In this document: positions 1 through 9,638 of the stretch, piece after piece
How positions within the stretch are numbered: position 1 is the first letter of the stretch
How the letters are laid out: each line of letters opens with the position of its first letter
Source: an uncultured Cohaesibacter sp.
GTDB lineage: Bacteria; Pseudomonadota; Alphaproteobacteria; Rhizobiales; Cohaesibacteraceae
Direction: 5' to 3'
Length of the DNA: 64,000 nt
Assembly: GCF_963676485.1 (NCBI RefSeq)
Contig: NZ_OY781114.1
Coordinates: forward strand, 4,294,501 to 4,358,500
The notes under the pieces: model-generated
Database searches by the model: none
Seen by the model: the letters and a program-made list of their open reading frames with translations, nothing else
Told to the model about the DNA's origin: nothing
Program-made: the position numbers and the translations under genes

Positions 1-516
1 TATGGTGCACAAGCGGAAGTCTTCCGCATGATACCGGGCTTGGAAAATGCGCAATTTGCTCGGCTTGGCGGTATTCATCGCAACACCTTCCTGAATTCAC
101 CCAAGCTGCTTGATGAAACCTTGCGCCTTCGGGAGCATCCGCATCTACGCTTTGCCGGACAAATCACCGGCTGCGAAGGTTATGTTGAGTCGGCATCGAT
201 TGGCCTGCTTGCCGGTCGTTTCATTGCGGCTGAAATGGCAGGACGGACAGCAGTGCCACCGCCTGAAACAACCGCCTTTGGTGCCTTGCTGGCCCATATT
301 ACCGGTGGGCATCTGGTCGATTCAAACGGTGGCAAACGGTCGTTCCAACCGATGAATGTGAATTTTGGCTTGTTTCCGCCGGTCGAATTTTCCCGTCGGC
401 GTGAGGATGGCTCCAAGATGCGTGGTGTTGAAAAGCAGCTTTCCAAGAAAAAGGCACTCTCCAAGCGTGCTTTGGCCGACACCAGAATCTGGTTGGACAG
501 CTTGGAAATCGGCTGA
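1..516 (+). CDS. trmFO: TrmFO, folate-dependent tRNA m5U54 methyltransferase, C-terminal part
   Basis: The reading frame is open from base 1, so the 5' end lies outside the window and about 171 codons are visible. The text around residues 14-32 ([19 protein letters not shown]) and later [20 protein letters not shown] is the conserved C-terminal half of TrmFO, the FAD enzyme that uses methylenetetrahydrofolate to methylate U54 in the T-loop of tRNA. The GCEGYVES stretch belongs to the FAD-binding fold shared with MnmG, but the HITGG and NFGLFPP segments fit TrmFO better than MnmG. It ends 4 bases before the stop of the convergent gene that follows. Confidence 0.9.
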   Translation, partial: YGAQAEVFRMIPGLENAQFARLGGIHRNTFLNSPKLLDETLRLREHPHLRFAGQITGCEGYVESASIGLLAGRFIAAEMAGRTAVPPPETTAFGALLAHITGGHLVDSNGGKRSFQPMNVNFGLFPPVEFSRRREDGSKMRGVEKQLSKKKALSKRALADTRIWLDSLEIG

Positions 517-520
517 TTTT

Positions 521-1390
521 CTAGAATTTTGCGGCCATGCGCCAGATGTGCCAATAGCTGCGCCAGTTTGATATCTCAAGAGGATCATGAGGTCTCTTCT
601 GGCGCATTTTCAATATCATCGGAACGGGGGCTAGCTCCAAAAAGGCAAGGGCCAGATGAGCGTTGTTCTTGGCTTTTAGCTTCTTGAGGCCCGCCATTGC
701 CTCTTCGTGCAGGCTAGCCGCTCTATGACACAAGTCGATGATTGCCTCTGCGCTTTGATCGGGATGCCCAGACGCATAAAGATCATGCGCGGAAAGACCA
801 TGCTCTTCGAATGCATCGAGCGGCAGAAATAGCTGTTTTGCCTTGGTTGTCTGAGGCCAAACGCGAAGGTGCTCTGTCAGGCTGATGGTTTTTCCAGCGG
901 TGACAAAGAGGCCTGCCAACCAGTCTGTTGATTGCCCATCATTGAGAATACGACTGGCGAGTGCCAAACGCATCCCTGTCGTGGACTTGCTGTAGATGTC
1001 ATAGCTTTTTTCATCCGGCATCGGACTGGAGGCAAGATCGAACGCATGGGCATCGACTATGGCCTCAAGTTGATCGCAAGGAAGCTGATATTGCTTCTGA
1101 ATCTGTTTGAGGGCTCCTGCCAAGGGGCCTATATTGGCGAAACCGCATCCGCTTTCAAAGCTTGACTGGGTATCCAGGATGACATCTCGCCACCATTGAA
1201 GCCTGATTTCGCCCATTTCTGGAGAGCTTACCTGCGTAGCTATTCGGCGAATGGTGATATGGAAGGCATAGAGAGCCATCAATGCTTGCCGCTTGTCTTG
1301 CGGTGCCGTCAACGCCGCAAAATGGCTGACGGGGTCAAGCGATTTCAATTCGCTTTGGCAGAAAGCGAACAAATCCTCATAACCAGACAT
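521..1390 (-). CDS. Squalene/phytoene synthase-fold protein, NDUFAF6-like
   Basis: A 289-residue protein of the trans-isoprenyl diphosphate synthase (squalene/phytoene synthase) fold. The LMALYAFH segment near residue 40 matches the first helix of the family, where true synthases carry an Asp-rich DxxxD motif; here it reads HITIRRIA with no aspartate. The second Asp-rich site reads DAHAFDL (about residue 112), only partly preserved. Loss of the first metal-binding motif is typical of the NDUFAF6-like branch linked to respiratory complex I assembly rather than of prenyl synthases. GGAGGG sits 4 bases before the ATG. It is last in the run yajC-secD-secF-NDUFAF3-like, and that neighbourhood supports the complex I assembly reading. 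A catalytic role in isoprenoid metabolism is less likely but not excluded. Confidence 0.8.
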   Translation of the reverse strand: MSGYEDLFAFCQSELKSLDPVSHFAALTAPQDKRQALMALYAFHITIRRIATQVSSPEMGEIRLQWWRDVILDTQSSFESGCGFANIGPLAGALKQIQKQYQLPCDQLEAIVDAHAFDLASSPMPDEKSYDIYSKSTTGMRLALASRILNDGQSTDWLAGLFVTAGKTISLTEHLRVWPQTTKAKQLFLPLDAFEEHGLSAHDLYASGHPDQSAEAIIDLCHRAASLHEEAMAGLKKLKAKNNAHLALAFLELAPVPMILKMRQKRPHDPLEISNWRSYWHIWRMAAKF

Positions 1391-1416
1391 GGAGCCCTCC
1401 GCAGTGTGTGGTCGGT

Positions 1417-1935
1417 TTATGATACTGGAAACAGGGCAGCCGCGACAGCGCGGTCTTCAGACAGAAGGATATTCAATGTTCTGACCGCAGCGCCGGTATC
1501 CATAACATCAAGCTTTATGCCGGATTGACGGATATGATGGGCAAGCGGTTGGGGAAGCGGCACAATGTTTTTACCCGTTCCAAGGATCAGGATCTCGATA
1601 TCGTGGCTTTCAGCCAACACCTTGTCGAAGTGGTCTTTAGAGAGAGTGGCCACCGTTTCTACATCCCAACGATGCACGCCGCTTGGTAGAAACAGAATGG
1701 CACCCTGATGGGACATTTCGCCAAAGCGGAAGCCGCCATTGCCATAATAGTCAATCGGATCATGGCCGGGATAATAGGCATCAGTCATTTCAAGCCCTGA
1801 TGCGGGGGCTGATGCGTCATTGTCTGAACCGGAAACCGTATCAGCGTCCACGCCAGAGAGAGACTCTCTGGCGTGGGAATCATCTTCTTTCAAACTGGGC
1901 GAGGCTTTTTTGCCCTTTAGCCATTTGAAAAGCAT
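1417..1935 (-). CDS. Mth938-like / NDUFAF3-family protein (DUF498)
   Basis: About 172 residues. An acidic, low-complexity N-terminus (residues 10-50) leads into a Mth938-like domain of about 120 residues with YYGNGGFRFG, the GAILFLPSGV strand, and ILILGTGKNIVPLP, which are family hallmarks. Homologues include the mitochondrial complex I assembly factor NDUFAF3. The preferred ATG lies 3 bases after the secF stop; a TTG immediately upstream could also serve. It sits between secF and an NDUFAF6-like gene, an arrangement known in alphaproteobacteria that hints at coupling between membrane insertion and complex I biogenesis. Molecular function is not established. Confidence 0.85.
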   Translation of the reverse strand: MLFKWLKGKKASPSLKEDDSHARESLSGVDADTVSGSDNDASAPASGLEMTDAYYPGHDPIDYYGNGGFRFGEMSHQGAILFLPSGVHRWDVETVATLSKDHFDKVLAESHDIEILILGTGKNIVPLPQPLAHHIRQSGIKLDVMDTGAAVRTLNILLSEDRAVAAALFPVS

Positions 1936-1938
1936 CAA

Positions 1939-2898
1939 TCAGGACGCCGGTGCGCCTTCTATTCCTTCTCCTTCGTCCGGTTTCTCAACATCATCAGAAC
2001 GCAGGTTGAAGAAGATCAGCAGAGGGGCTGCGATGAAGATCGACGAATAGGTGCCGACAAATACGCCCCAGATCATGGCGAAGGTGAAGGATCGAATGAC
2101 CTCCCCGCCAAGAAAATAGAGCGAGCCGAGCGCCAGCAACGTCGTGAAGGACGTTAGGGTCGTACGTGAAAGGGTCCTGTTGATGGACTGGTCAAGCACT
2201 TGCTTGAGCGGCATCTTCTTGTATTTGCGAAGATCTTCGCGAATACGGTCATAAACCACCACTGTATCGTTGAGCGAGTAACCGACGATCGTCAGAATGG
2301 CGGCAATCGTTGTCAGGTTGAAATCGATCTGTAACAGCGCGAACACACCAATGGTCATGATCACGTCATGGGCCGTCGCGGCAACAGCACCAACAGCAAA
2401 CTGCCATTCGAACCGGAACCAGATATAGACCATGATCGCGAGCAAGGCGGACAGAACCGAAATGGCGCCTGTCGTGGCCAGCTCTCCGGAAACTCGGGGC
2501 CCAACCACCTCAACGCGGCGGTAGTTCACGGTGTTGCCGAGGGTTTCCTTGACCAGAGAGACAACGCGCTGCTGCGCTTCTTCGGCGCTCTCGCCCTCAC
2601 CACCCTGGGTCTGGACGCGTATCAATACGTCATTCGGCGCGCCGAACTCCTGCACTTCCACATCGCCCAGATCCAGCGCATTGAGGTTGCTGCGGATGGA
2701 TGCCAGATCGGCAACATCTTCAGCAGTCTGGATTTCAATCAGCGTGCCGCCCTTGAAGTCGATGCCGTAGTTCAGGCCCGAGATCAGGAACAGTACGATG
2801 GATGCGACAAGCAAGGTGGCTGAAAGCGGAAAGCTCCAGTACCGATGCCGCATGAACCGGATTTTGGTGCCATCCGGGATAAAACGAATTGGTTTCAT
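1939..2898 (-). CDS. secF: Protein translocase subunit SecF
   Basis: 319 residues, the usual length for SecF. The first membrane span (residues 19-44) is followed by the periplasmic FKGGTLIEIQ motif, then five further spans. The signature GYSLNDTVVVYDRIRE (about residue 205) and NRTLSRTTLTS are diagnostic. SecF pairs with SecD in the inner membrane and uses proton flow to pull exported proteins from the SecYEG channel. It lies 18 bases downstream of secD with a GGAGAT ribosome site before the ATG, so the two are one operon. Confidence 0.97.
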   Translation of the reverse strand: MKPIRFIPDGTKIRFMRHRYWSFPLSATLLVASIVLFLISGLNYGIDFKGGTLIEIQTAEDVADLASIRSNLNALDLGDVEVQEFGAPNDVLIRVQTQGGEGESAEEAQQRVVSLVKETLGNTVNYRRVEVVGPRVSGELATTGAISVLSALLAIMVYIWFRFEWQFAVGAVAATAHDVIMTIGVFALLQIDFNLTTIAAILTIVGYSLNDTVVVYDRIREDLRKYKKMPLKQVLDQSINRTLSRTTLTSFTTLLALGSLYFLGGEVIRSFTFAMIWGVFVGTYSSIFIAAPLLIFFNLRSDDVEKPDEGEGIEGAPAS

Positions 2899-2916
2899 TT
2901 TCTTATCTCCGGTGGG

Positions 2917-4551
2917 TCAGATTGGCAGATTGGATGGGCGACGATATTTAATCCATGTCGCGACCAGCAGTCTGTTAAAGGTGAATGCCGAAAAGACCGT
3001 GGTTACGATACCGACAGCCAGCGTAATAGCGAAGCCTCGGACCGGACCAGAGCCCAGCGAGAAGAGAATGATCGCGGCAATGAATGTCGTGATGTTCGCA
3101 TCAAGAATGGTGCCCAAAGCTCGGGAATATCCCAAGTCGATTGCAGCAATCGTTGAACGACCATAATTGTTTTCTTCTCGTATGCGCTCGAAAATCAGAA
3201 CGTTGGCGTCCACGGCCATACCGACTGTCAACACAATACCCGCAATGCCGGGCAATGTCAGCGTTGCGCCCAGGAAGGACAGAACCCCGAGCAACAGGCA
3301 AACGTTCACCACGAGCGCGATATTGGCAAAGATGCCGAACAGTCCGTATGCGATAATCATGAAGACCACAACGGCAAAGGCACCCACGATACCAGCGATT
3401 TCACCAGCGGCAATGGAGTCGGCACCAAGACCAGGACCAACGGTCCGTTCTTCGACGATGGTCAGCTTGGCGGGCAACGCACCTGCACGCATCAGCACGG
3501 CAAGGTCATTGGCGCTTTCTGCTGTAAAGGAGCCAGAAATAATGCCGGAGCCACCGCGGATGGGTTCGCGGATGGTTGGAGCCGAAATCACTTCGTCATC
3601 AAGTACGATGGCGAAAGGCAGGCCGACATTCTGCTCTGTAATCCGGGCAAACTTTTTAGCACCCGACGTATTGAAGCGGAAAGAGACAACCGGTTCGTTG
3701 GTGCGCGAGTCAAAGGTTGGCTGCGCATCATCCAGTTCGTCACCCGAAATCAGAACCCGTTTCTTTACAAGGTAAGGAACACGGTTTTTCTGATCCTTCG
3801 GATTTTGCGGATCTTCTGCTTCATAGAGAATTTCCGAATCAAGTGGAGGACGTGACTGCAGGGCCGTTTCCGGCGCCATGGACGTGTCGACCATGCGGAA
3901 GGACAGATTGGCAGTCGTTTCCAGAATATCTTTCAGACGATCCGGGTCTTGCAGGCCGGGCACCTGGACCAGAATGCGATCTTCGCCTTCGCGCTGAATG
4001 GAAGGCTCTGTGGTTCCGAGCTCGTCGACGCGTCGGCGAATGACTTCAACCGACTGTGCAACCGCGCTGGATACGCGGGCGGTGATACCTTCTTCGGTCA
4101 GGACAAGGCGGATGAGGCCATCATCATTGACTTCGAGGGAGGTTTCCATCGCCCCGCCCCCGGAGAGCAGAGAGGTTGAAACCGGCTGAACCAGATCCTT
4201 CAGCTTCTCACGGGCTGCATCAAGCTGAGAGATGTCGCGGATACGGACCTGAACGGCGCCATCTCTGGCGGCAAGACCTGTGTAACCGATTTTATCTTCA
4301 CGCAAGGCAGAGCGGACATCGCCGCGGAGAATTTCGAGACGATCCTTGATAATACCGTCTTTCTCCACCTGCATGAGGATGTGGGCACCACCTTGCAAGT
4401 CAAGGCCGAGAACAATCTTGCCGTTTGGCAGCCAGCTTGGGTACTCGTCTTTGATCTCTTGGGCGGTAAAAAGGTTGGGAATAGAAAAGAGAAGGCCTAA
4501 AAGTACCACCAGTAAAACCAGCGTCACCTTCCATCGGGCAAAATGTAGCAT
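2917..4551 (-). CDS. secD: Protein translocase subunit SecD
   Basis: 544 residues. An N-terminal span (residues 7-28) is followed by GLDLQGGAHILMQV, the periplasmic domain with VEVIRRRVDELGTTEPSIQREG, and a C-terminal block of five spans. The block includes GMAVDANVLIFERIREE, the conserved segment with the proton-relay aspartate. The length and domain order are those of a normal SecD, partner of SecF and YajC. The gene follows yajC after about 76 bases; an AGGATAG site precedes the ATG. Confidence 0.97.
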   Translation of the reverse strand: MLHFARWKVTLVLLVVLLGLLFSIPNLFTAQEIKDEYPSWLPNGKIVLGLDLQGGAHILMQVEKDGIIKDRLEILRGDVRSALREDKIGYTGLAARDGAVQVRIRDISQLDAAREKLKDLVQPVSTSLLSGGGAMETSLEVNDDGLIRLVLTEEGITARVSSAVAQSVEVIRRRVDELGTTEPSIQREGEDRILVQVPGLQDPDRLKDILETTANLSFRMVDTSMAPETALQSRPPLDSEILYEAEDPQNPKDQKNRVPYLVKKRVLISGDELDDAQPTFDSRTNEPVVSFRFNTSGAKKFARITEQNVGLPFAIVLDDEVISAPTIREPIRGGSGIISGSFTAESANDLAVLMRAGALPAKLTIVEERTVGPGLGADSIAAGEIAGIVGAFAVVVFMIIAYGLFGIFANIALVVNVCLLLGVLSFLGATLTLPGIAGIVLTVGMAVDANVLIFERIREENNYGRSTIAAIDLGYSRALGTILDANITTFIAAIILFSLGSGPVRGFAITLAVGIVTTVFSAFTFNRLLVATWIKYRRPSNLPI

Positions 4552-4627
4552 AAGGCTATCCTACCACCATTGGCAGAGCACCCGGATTGTGTCCGAGTGC
4601 ATATGGTTATCAAACATTCGAATGCGA

Positions 4628-4963
4628 TTATTTAGCGTCGCCAGCTGGTTCGCTCTTAGAGCGGACTTCGGCAATCGACTTGCGCATCAATTTGATCTTT
4701 ACGCCTTCTGCGATTTCGACAGTAATTTCACTTTCGTCAGTCGCATTGGTCACTTTACCGACAATACCGCCATTGGTGACGATTGCATCGCCGCGACGGA
4801 CATTGGAAATCAGTTCTGTATGCTTTTTCATCTGCTGACGCTGCGGACGAATGATCAGGAAATACATGATCACGAAAATCAGGATGAACGGCAAAACGGA
4901 AATCAGAAATTCCGGACCGGCGGCGGCACCTGCGCCCTGTGCATAAGCTGGCGTTACAAACAT
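4628..4963 (-). CDS. yajC: Preprotein translocase subunit YajC
   Basis: 111 residues with a single membrane span (about residues 19-41), the conserved YFLIIRPQRQQMKKH at the cytoplasmic face and GDAIVTNGGIVGKV in the soluble domain. AAAGGAGC precedes the ATG by a normal distance. It leads the secDF operon on the minus strand, and the segment 4964-5215 to its right holds the divergent promoters for this operon and the DUF815 ATPase. Confidence 0.95.
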   Translation of the reverse strand: MFVTPAYAQGAGAAAGPEFLISVLPFILIFVIMYFLIIRPQRQQMKKHTELISNVRRGDAIVTNGGIVGKVTNATDESEITVEIAEGVKIKLMRKSIAEVRSKSEPAGDAK

Positions 4964-5215
4964 TTCTTGCTCCTTTGAGGCCAGTATGGACGTATCCCGT
5001 CCTTTTAGGCTTTTGTAGATTTGAGCGGACTATAGCGGTCCCGGCGGAGTTTGCAAATAGTCAGTTGATGGTTTGCAACGCCCGGTCCATTTCTGCTAAT
5101 CAAGGCCTACACATAATGATCCTTTGTGCAAAGGGAAAGGGCGAAGACACGCTTTATTGCTGTTTTTCTGCGCCTTATTCGGCACAAGGCAACAAAAGAC
5201 CGGGGCTCTTGTTTC

Positions 5216-6094
5216 ATGACTGCCAAAACACTTTCTGATATTGCCGCAATTCTGAAGGATATTCACGCCAGCATCGAGCGTGCCGTCCCTCCTATTCCGG
5301 AAGATGTGGATCTTGGCGCGGCAGATGCCTTTATCTGGCATGCAGACCCGGTGCCGCATTTGCAGGCGGTGGACAGAGTGAACAGAGTGGACCTATCCCT
5401 CCTTAAGGCCGTTGATCGCAATCGTGACATGATCCTTGAAAACACTCAGCGGTTCGCAAATGGGTTGCCAGCCAACAATGCCCTTCTCTGGGGTGCGCGT
5501 GGCATGGGCAAAAGCTCTCTTGTGAAAGCCTGTCATGCCGCAGTGAACAAGGAACTGAATGGCAAAAGCACAGCGCTCAAACTGATCGAGATCGCGCGGG
5601 AAGACATCGACAGTCTGCCTATTCTGATGAATATGCTCAGAGAGCATGAAGAACGCTGCATCCTTTTTTGCGATGATCTGTCGTTCGATACCGGCGAAAC
5701 CGCTTATAAGTCTCTCAAGGCTGTTCTGGATGGAGGCATCGAAGGTCGGCCGGGCAATGTGTTGTTTTATGCTACCTCGAACCGCCGCCACCTGATGCCG
5801 CGAGACATGATCGAGAATGAACGCTCTACGTCGATCAATCCCAGTGAGGCCGTGCAGGAGAAGGTGTCTCTTTCGGATCGCTTCGGGCTCTGGATCGGAT
5901 TCCACAATTGCTCGCAGAATGACTATCTGGCGATGGTCGAGGGCTATGTTGCCGAATATGGCATAGAGGTGGACGCGGATGAATTGCGCGCTTCTGCGCT
6001 GGAATGGGCAACCACCCGCGGATCCCGCTCAGGCCGCGTGGCTTGGCAGTTCATTCAGGATCTGGCAGGCGCCAAGGGCGTGCAGATTTCGTAA
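5216..6094 (+). CDS. DUF815-family AAA ATPase
   Basis: About 292 residues from the ATG at 5216, which starts MTAKTLSDIA. The open frame extends 30 codons upstream to a GTG, but that stretch looks non-coding. A P-loop LLWGARGMGKSSLVKA lies near residue 92 and a Walker B ILFCDDLSF near residue 148, followed by YATSNRRHLMPRDM, typical of the DUF815 group of AAA+ proteins. No partner gene is evident. It is divergent from yajC and convergent with the small gene that follows. The biological role of DUF815 proteins is not settled. Confidence 0.88.
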   Translation: MTAKTLSDIAAILKDIHASIERAVPPIPEDVDLGAADAFIWHADPVPHLQAVDRVNRVDLSLLKAVDRNRDMILENTQRFANGLPANNALLWGARGMGKSSLVKACHAAVNKELNGKSTALKLIEIAREDIDSLPILMNMLREHEERCILFCDDLSFDTGETAYKSLKAVLDGGIEGRPGNVLFYATSNRRHLMPRDMIENERSTSINPSEAVQEKVSLSDRFGLWIGFHNCSQNDYLAMVEGYVAEYGIEVDADELRASALEWATTRGSRSGRVAWQFIQDLAGAKGVQIS

Positions 6095-6117
6095 GGGCTG
6101 CAAGCCCCTGAATGGCG

Positions 6118-6369
6118 CTAGTGGGTAATTCTCTGGGCAATAAAGCGCAGCCTGGAGCCGATTGCCATTGTTTTGCCGATACGGTCAGGGTGGGTGACGA
6201 TGAAGGAGGCATCCCCGTTTATCGTGTCGCGCGTTCTGTCGTTGATCGAAAGTGTTTGTTCATAGAGCTTCTTGAGCAGATGCTCTATCTGGCTTTGTTC
6301 CATGCGTCTGAAGGATTTGGAGTAGAATTCTTCGGCGCAATCATATCCCTTGATGACCCAGTCAGACAT
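6118..6369 (-). CDS. Small hypothetical protein, 83 aa
   Basis: A short soluble protein beginning MSDWVIKGYDCAEEFY. A strong ribosome site GGGAGG lies 5 bases before the ATG, which is the main reason to accept it. It is rich in charged residues and has no signal peptide or membrane span. I do not recognise a family. It is isolated between the DUF815 gene and the valS terminator, on the valS strand. Confidence 0.55.
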   Translation of the reverse strand: MSDWVIKGYDCAEEFYSKSFRRMEQSQIEHLLKKLYEQTLSINDRTRDTINGDASFIVTHPDRIGKTMAIGSRLRFIAQRITH

Positions 6370-6464
6370 GAAATCCTCCCAGTTTTAAGGTGTAATTGAT
6401 GAGCCTTACAGCTCTATTCTACGCCTCTTTTACGCCTTACTCAATTCTAACAAGGGATATAGAA

Positions 6465-6491
6465 AACCCCGCCAGAAAGGCTGGCGGGGTT
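6465..6491 (-). terminator. Rho-independent terminator of valS
   Basis: An 11-bp perfect stem (AACCCCGCCAG with CTGGCGGGGTT) closes a 5-base loop. Read on the minus strand it is followed by TTTTC, and it lies 28 bases after the valS stop. Confidence 0.85.
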
Positions 6492-6518
6492 CGGATTCCA
6501 TCGCGTCAGGCTAGGAGC

Positions 6519-9377
6519 CTAGAGCGCGGCGAGAATGCGGTTCAGCGCTTCCTGAATCTTGGCTTTGAGCTCATTCTGCTCGGCCAGTTTGGCTTTCTGC
6601 TCTTCAACGATTGCGGCGGGTGCATTGGCGACGAATTTCTCGTTGCCCAGCTTCTTCTCGAATTTCTCTGCGACCTTGGCAATCTTGTCGAGATCTTTTT
6701 CGAGACGTGCCTTTTCCGCATCCAGATCGATAATACCGGCCAGTGGCAATGCGACGGTCGCTTCGTGAACGACAACCTGCGCAGAGCCCTGTGGCACGGT
6801 ATCGGAGACTTTGATGTCTTCTACGCGCGCCAGACGCTTGATGATGGCATCATGGGCTTCAAGGCGAGCCTTGGTTTCATCCGCCGCACCAACGATTTCC
6901 AGTTTGAGCTGGGTGGATGGCTTGATATTCATCTCCGAACGGATGGAGCGGATAGCAGAGATCATGTCGACAAGCCAGTTGATGTCATCCGCTGCGCCTG
7001 TGTCCTTGATGTCATAGCTCGGCCAGTCTTCCAGAATCAGCAGTCCCTTGCGGGCCGGGCCGGTTTTGCCGGTTTCAGCCCAAAGTTCTTCCGTGATGAA
7101 CGGCATGATCGGATGCAGAAGCAGGCAGATCTGGTCCAGTACCCACGCCGCACAGGCCTGTGTTTCGGATTTGGCTGCGCTCTCGCCCTCAGCCTGCAAG
7201 ACAGGCTTGGAAAGCTCGATATACCAATCGCAATATAGGTTCCAGACAAAGCGATAGAGCGTATTGGCGGCATCGTTGAAGCGATAGGATTCAATGGCCT
7301 CTGATACGTCTTTCGCCGTTTTGGCAAGCTCGGCAACAATCCATTGGTTGACCGTTTCCTTGACCGCAGACGGGTCAAAATCAGCGGTACGTTCGCAGCC
7401 GTTCATCTGGGTGAAACGGGTTGCGTTCCAAAGCTTGGTGCCAAAGTTCCGGTAGCCAGCAACACGACTGGTCGCCAGCTTGATGTCACGCCCCTGTGCA
7501 GCCATGGCCGTCAAGGTGAAGCGAACGGCGTCGGCTCCATATTCGTCAACCAGATCGAGCGGGTCGATCACGTTGCCTTTTGACTTGGACATCTTGGCGC
7601 CATGCTCGTCGCGCACCAGTGCGTGAACATAAACGGTGTGGAACGGCTCTTTCTTCATGAAGTGCATGGACATCATCATCATGCGGGCAACCCAGAAGAA
7701 GATGATGTCAAAGCCGGTAACCAGAACGTCTGTCTGATAATAGCGTTCAAGCTCAGGGGTCTCGTCTGGCCAGCCAAGGGTGGAAAATGGCCAAAGAGCC
7801 GAGGAGAACCAAGTGTCCAGAACGTCTTCGTCGCGCTTCAGTTCTACGTCTTTGCCATAATGCGCCTTGGCCTGTTCCGCAGCTTCCGCGTCATCATGAG
7901 CAACGAAAATGTGATCATCCGGGCCGAACCAGGCCGGAATGCGATGGCCCCACCAGAGCTGGCGGGAGATACACCAGGGTTCAATATTTTCCATCCACTC
8001 GAAATAGGTCTTTTCCCAATTCTGTGGAACGAACTTGGTGCGCCCTTCCCTTACGGAGTCAATCGCCGGACCTGCAAGGGTCTTGGCGTCAGCAAACCAC
8101 TGGTCCGTCAGCATCGGTTCGATGACAACGCCGGAGCGATCGCCGAACGGCTGCATGATTTTCTTGTTTTCAACAAATGGAATATCGTTGCCTTCGTCAT
8201 CCTTGGCGAAAACGCAAAGGCCTTCGGCATTGATGGCTTCAACGATCTGCTTGCGCGCTTCAAAGCGATCAAGGCCGCGATACTCATCTGGAACAAGGTT
8301 GATTTCGTCAACCTCACGCTCACCGGGAAGCTCGCCAGATTTGGCAATTTCCAGCGCCTTGGCAGCGCATTCGGCATAGGGTGCGCCATCTGATCGCATG
8401 GCAGCCTGAACGTCCATGAGACGATAGCAAGGGATCTTGTTGCGGCGGGCAACCTGATAGTCGTTGAAATCATGCGCACCGGTGATCTTAACGGCACCGG
8501 AGCCGAATTCCGGATCAGGATATTCGTCGCGAATGATCGGGATCAGGCGGCGATGCTCTTTCGGTCCGACCGGAATTTCACACAATTTGCCAACGATTGG
8601 TGCATAGCGCTCATCGGATGGATGAACCGCAACGGCGCCATCGCCCAGCATGGTTTCCGGGCGTGTCGTGGCGATGGAAATATAATCGCGCTCCTCGGTG
8701 AAGATGACATTGCCGTCTTCATCCTTCTCGACATAGGTGTAGGTTTCCCCTCCTGCGAGCGGATATTTGAAATGCCACATGTGGCCTTCGACTTCCTTAT
8801 TCTCGACTTCGAGATCGGAGATCGCGGTTTCAAATTTCGGGTCCCAGTTGACCAACCGTTTGCCACGGTAGATCAGGCCTTCATTGTAAAGCTGAATGAA
8901 AACCTTCTGAACGGCCTTGGAAAGCCCCTCGTCCATAGTGAAGCGTTCGCGAGACCAGTCAGCGGTGGCGCCAAGGCGGCGCAGCTGATTGAAGATCGTG
9001 CCTCCGGATTCGCCCTTCCACTGCCAGACGCGATCAACAAAGGCATCACGGCCCATGGAACGGCGGTCTGGTTCATTGTTTGCGGCGAGCTGGCGCTCGA
9101 CGACCATCTGCGTTGCAATGCCGGCATGGTCCATGCCCGGTTGCCAGAGAACATCCAGCCCCTTCATGCGGTGATAGCGGATCATGACGTCCTGAAGGGT
9201 GTTGTTCAGGGCATGTCCCATGTGCAAAGAGCCGGTTACGTTCGGCGGTGGGATCACGATGGAGAAGCTGTCCTGTCCATCTTTCTTGCCAGCGCCGGCT
9301 TTGAATGCGCCGGCTTCTTCCCATGCATCATAAAGGCGCGGCTCTACGGTAGCCGCATCAAAAGTTTTTTCAAGCAT
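6519..9377 (-). CDS. valS: Valyl-tRNA synthetase
   Basis: About 952 residues from the ATG at 9377 (MLEKTFDAA), the usual beginning of bacterial ValS; an in-frame ATG 17 codons upstream (9428) is the alternative. Class I signatures are both present: PNVTGSLHMGHALNN (HIGH motif) near residue 45 and AKMSKSKGN (KMSKS) near residue 545. The editing domain carries TTRPETMLGD, and the C-terminal coiled-coil arm is rich in Lys/Glu (LDAEKARLEKDLDKIAK). It charges tRNA-Val with valine and clears mischarged threonine. It ends in a clear intrinsic terminator. Confidence 0.97.
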   Translation of the reverse strand: MLEKTFDAATVEPRLYDAWEEAGAFKAGAGKKDGQDSFSIVIPPPNVTGSLHMGHALNNTLQDVMIRYHRMKGLDVLWQPGMDHAGIATQMVVERQLAANNEPDRRSMGRDAFVDRVWQWKGESGGTIFNQLRRLGATADWSRERFTMDEGLSKAVQKVFIQLYNEGLIYRGKRLVNWDPKFETAISDLEVENKEVEGHMWHFKYPLAGGETYTYVEKDEDGNVIFTEERDYISIATTRPETMLGDGAVAVHPSDERYAPIVGKLCEIPVGPKEHRRLIPIIRDEYPDPEFGSGAVKITGAHDFNDYQVARRNKIPCYRLMDVQAAMRSDGAPYAECAAKALEIAKSGELPGEREVDEINLVPDEYRGLDRFEARKQIVEAINAEGLCVFAKDDEGNDIPFVENKKIMQPFGDRSGVVIEPMLTDQWFADAKTLAGPAIDSVREGRTKFVPQNWEKTYFEWMENIEPWCISRQLWWGHRIPAWFGPDDHIFVAHDDAEAAEQAKAHYGKDVELKRDEDVLDTWFSSALWPFSTLGWPDETPELERYYQTDVLVTGFDIIFFWVARMMMMSMHFMKKEPFHTVYVHALVRDEHGAKMSKSKGNVIDPLDLVDEYGADAVRFTLTAMAAQGRDIKLATSRVAGYRNFGTKLWNATRFTQMNGCERTADFDPSAVKETVNQWIVAELAKTAKDVSEAIESYRFNDAANTLYRFVWNLYCDWYIELSKPVLQAEGESAAKSETQACAAWVLDQICLLLHPIMPFITEELWAETGKTGPARKGLLILEDWPSYDIKDTGAADDINWLVDMISAIRSIRSEMNIKPSTQLKLEIVGAADETKARLEAHDAIIKRLARVEDIKVSDTVPQGSAQVVVHEATVALPLAGIIDLDAEKARLEKDLDKIAKVAEKFEKKLGNEKFVANAPAAIVEEQKAKLAEQNELKAKIQEALNRILAAL

Positions 9378-9638
9378 TGCACATCCATATTGCAGATCGC
9401 CCAGCGATGTCGCTCGCAGATCTGTCATTCTGAGGCTTGAACCAACACAAGAAAAGCTACGACAGCTCTCCGGTCGGTACGAAAACTGTATCGGTTATGG
9501 TGTAAATCCCATTCCCCCAAAGCTGTCAACCATTTGCGCAACGAAGTGGCCAAACTTCATGCTATGGGCGCAATTTTTGGGACAAAATACGCGATTGGGG
9601 GGGCTTTGAGACGATTGTGAAGGAGTTGGTGCGGGCGA

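Noticed and set aside
3167-3775. 202-codon plus-strand frame opposite secD
   Set aside because: Shadow of secD; composition is Pro/Ser/Arg-rich as expected from antisense reading.
6396-9440. Long plus-strand open frames opposite valS
   Set aside because: They mirror the valS codon pattern, lack ribosome sites and match no family.
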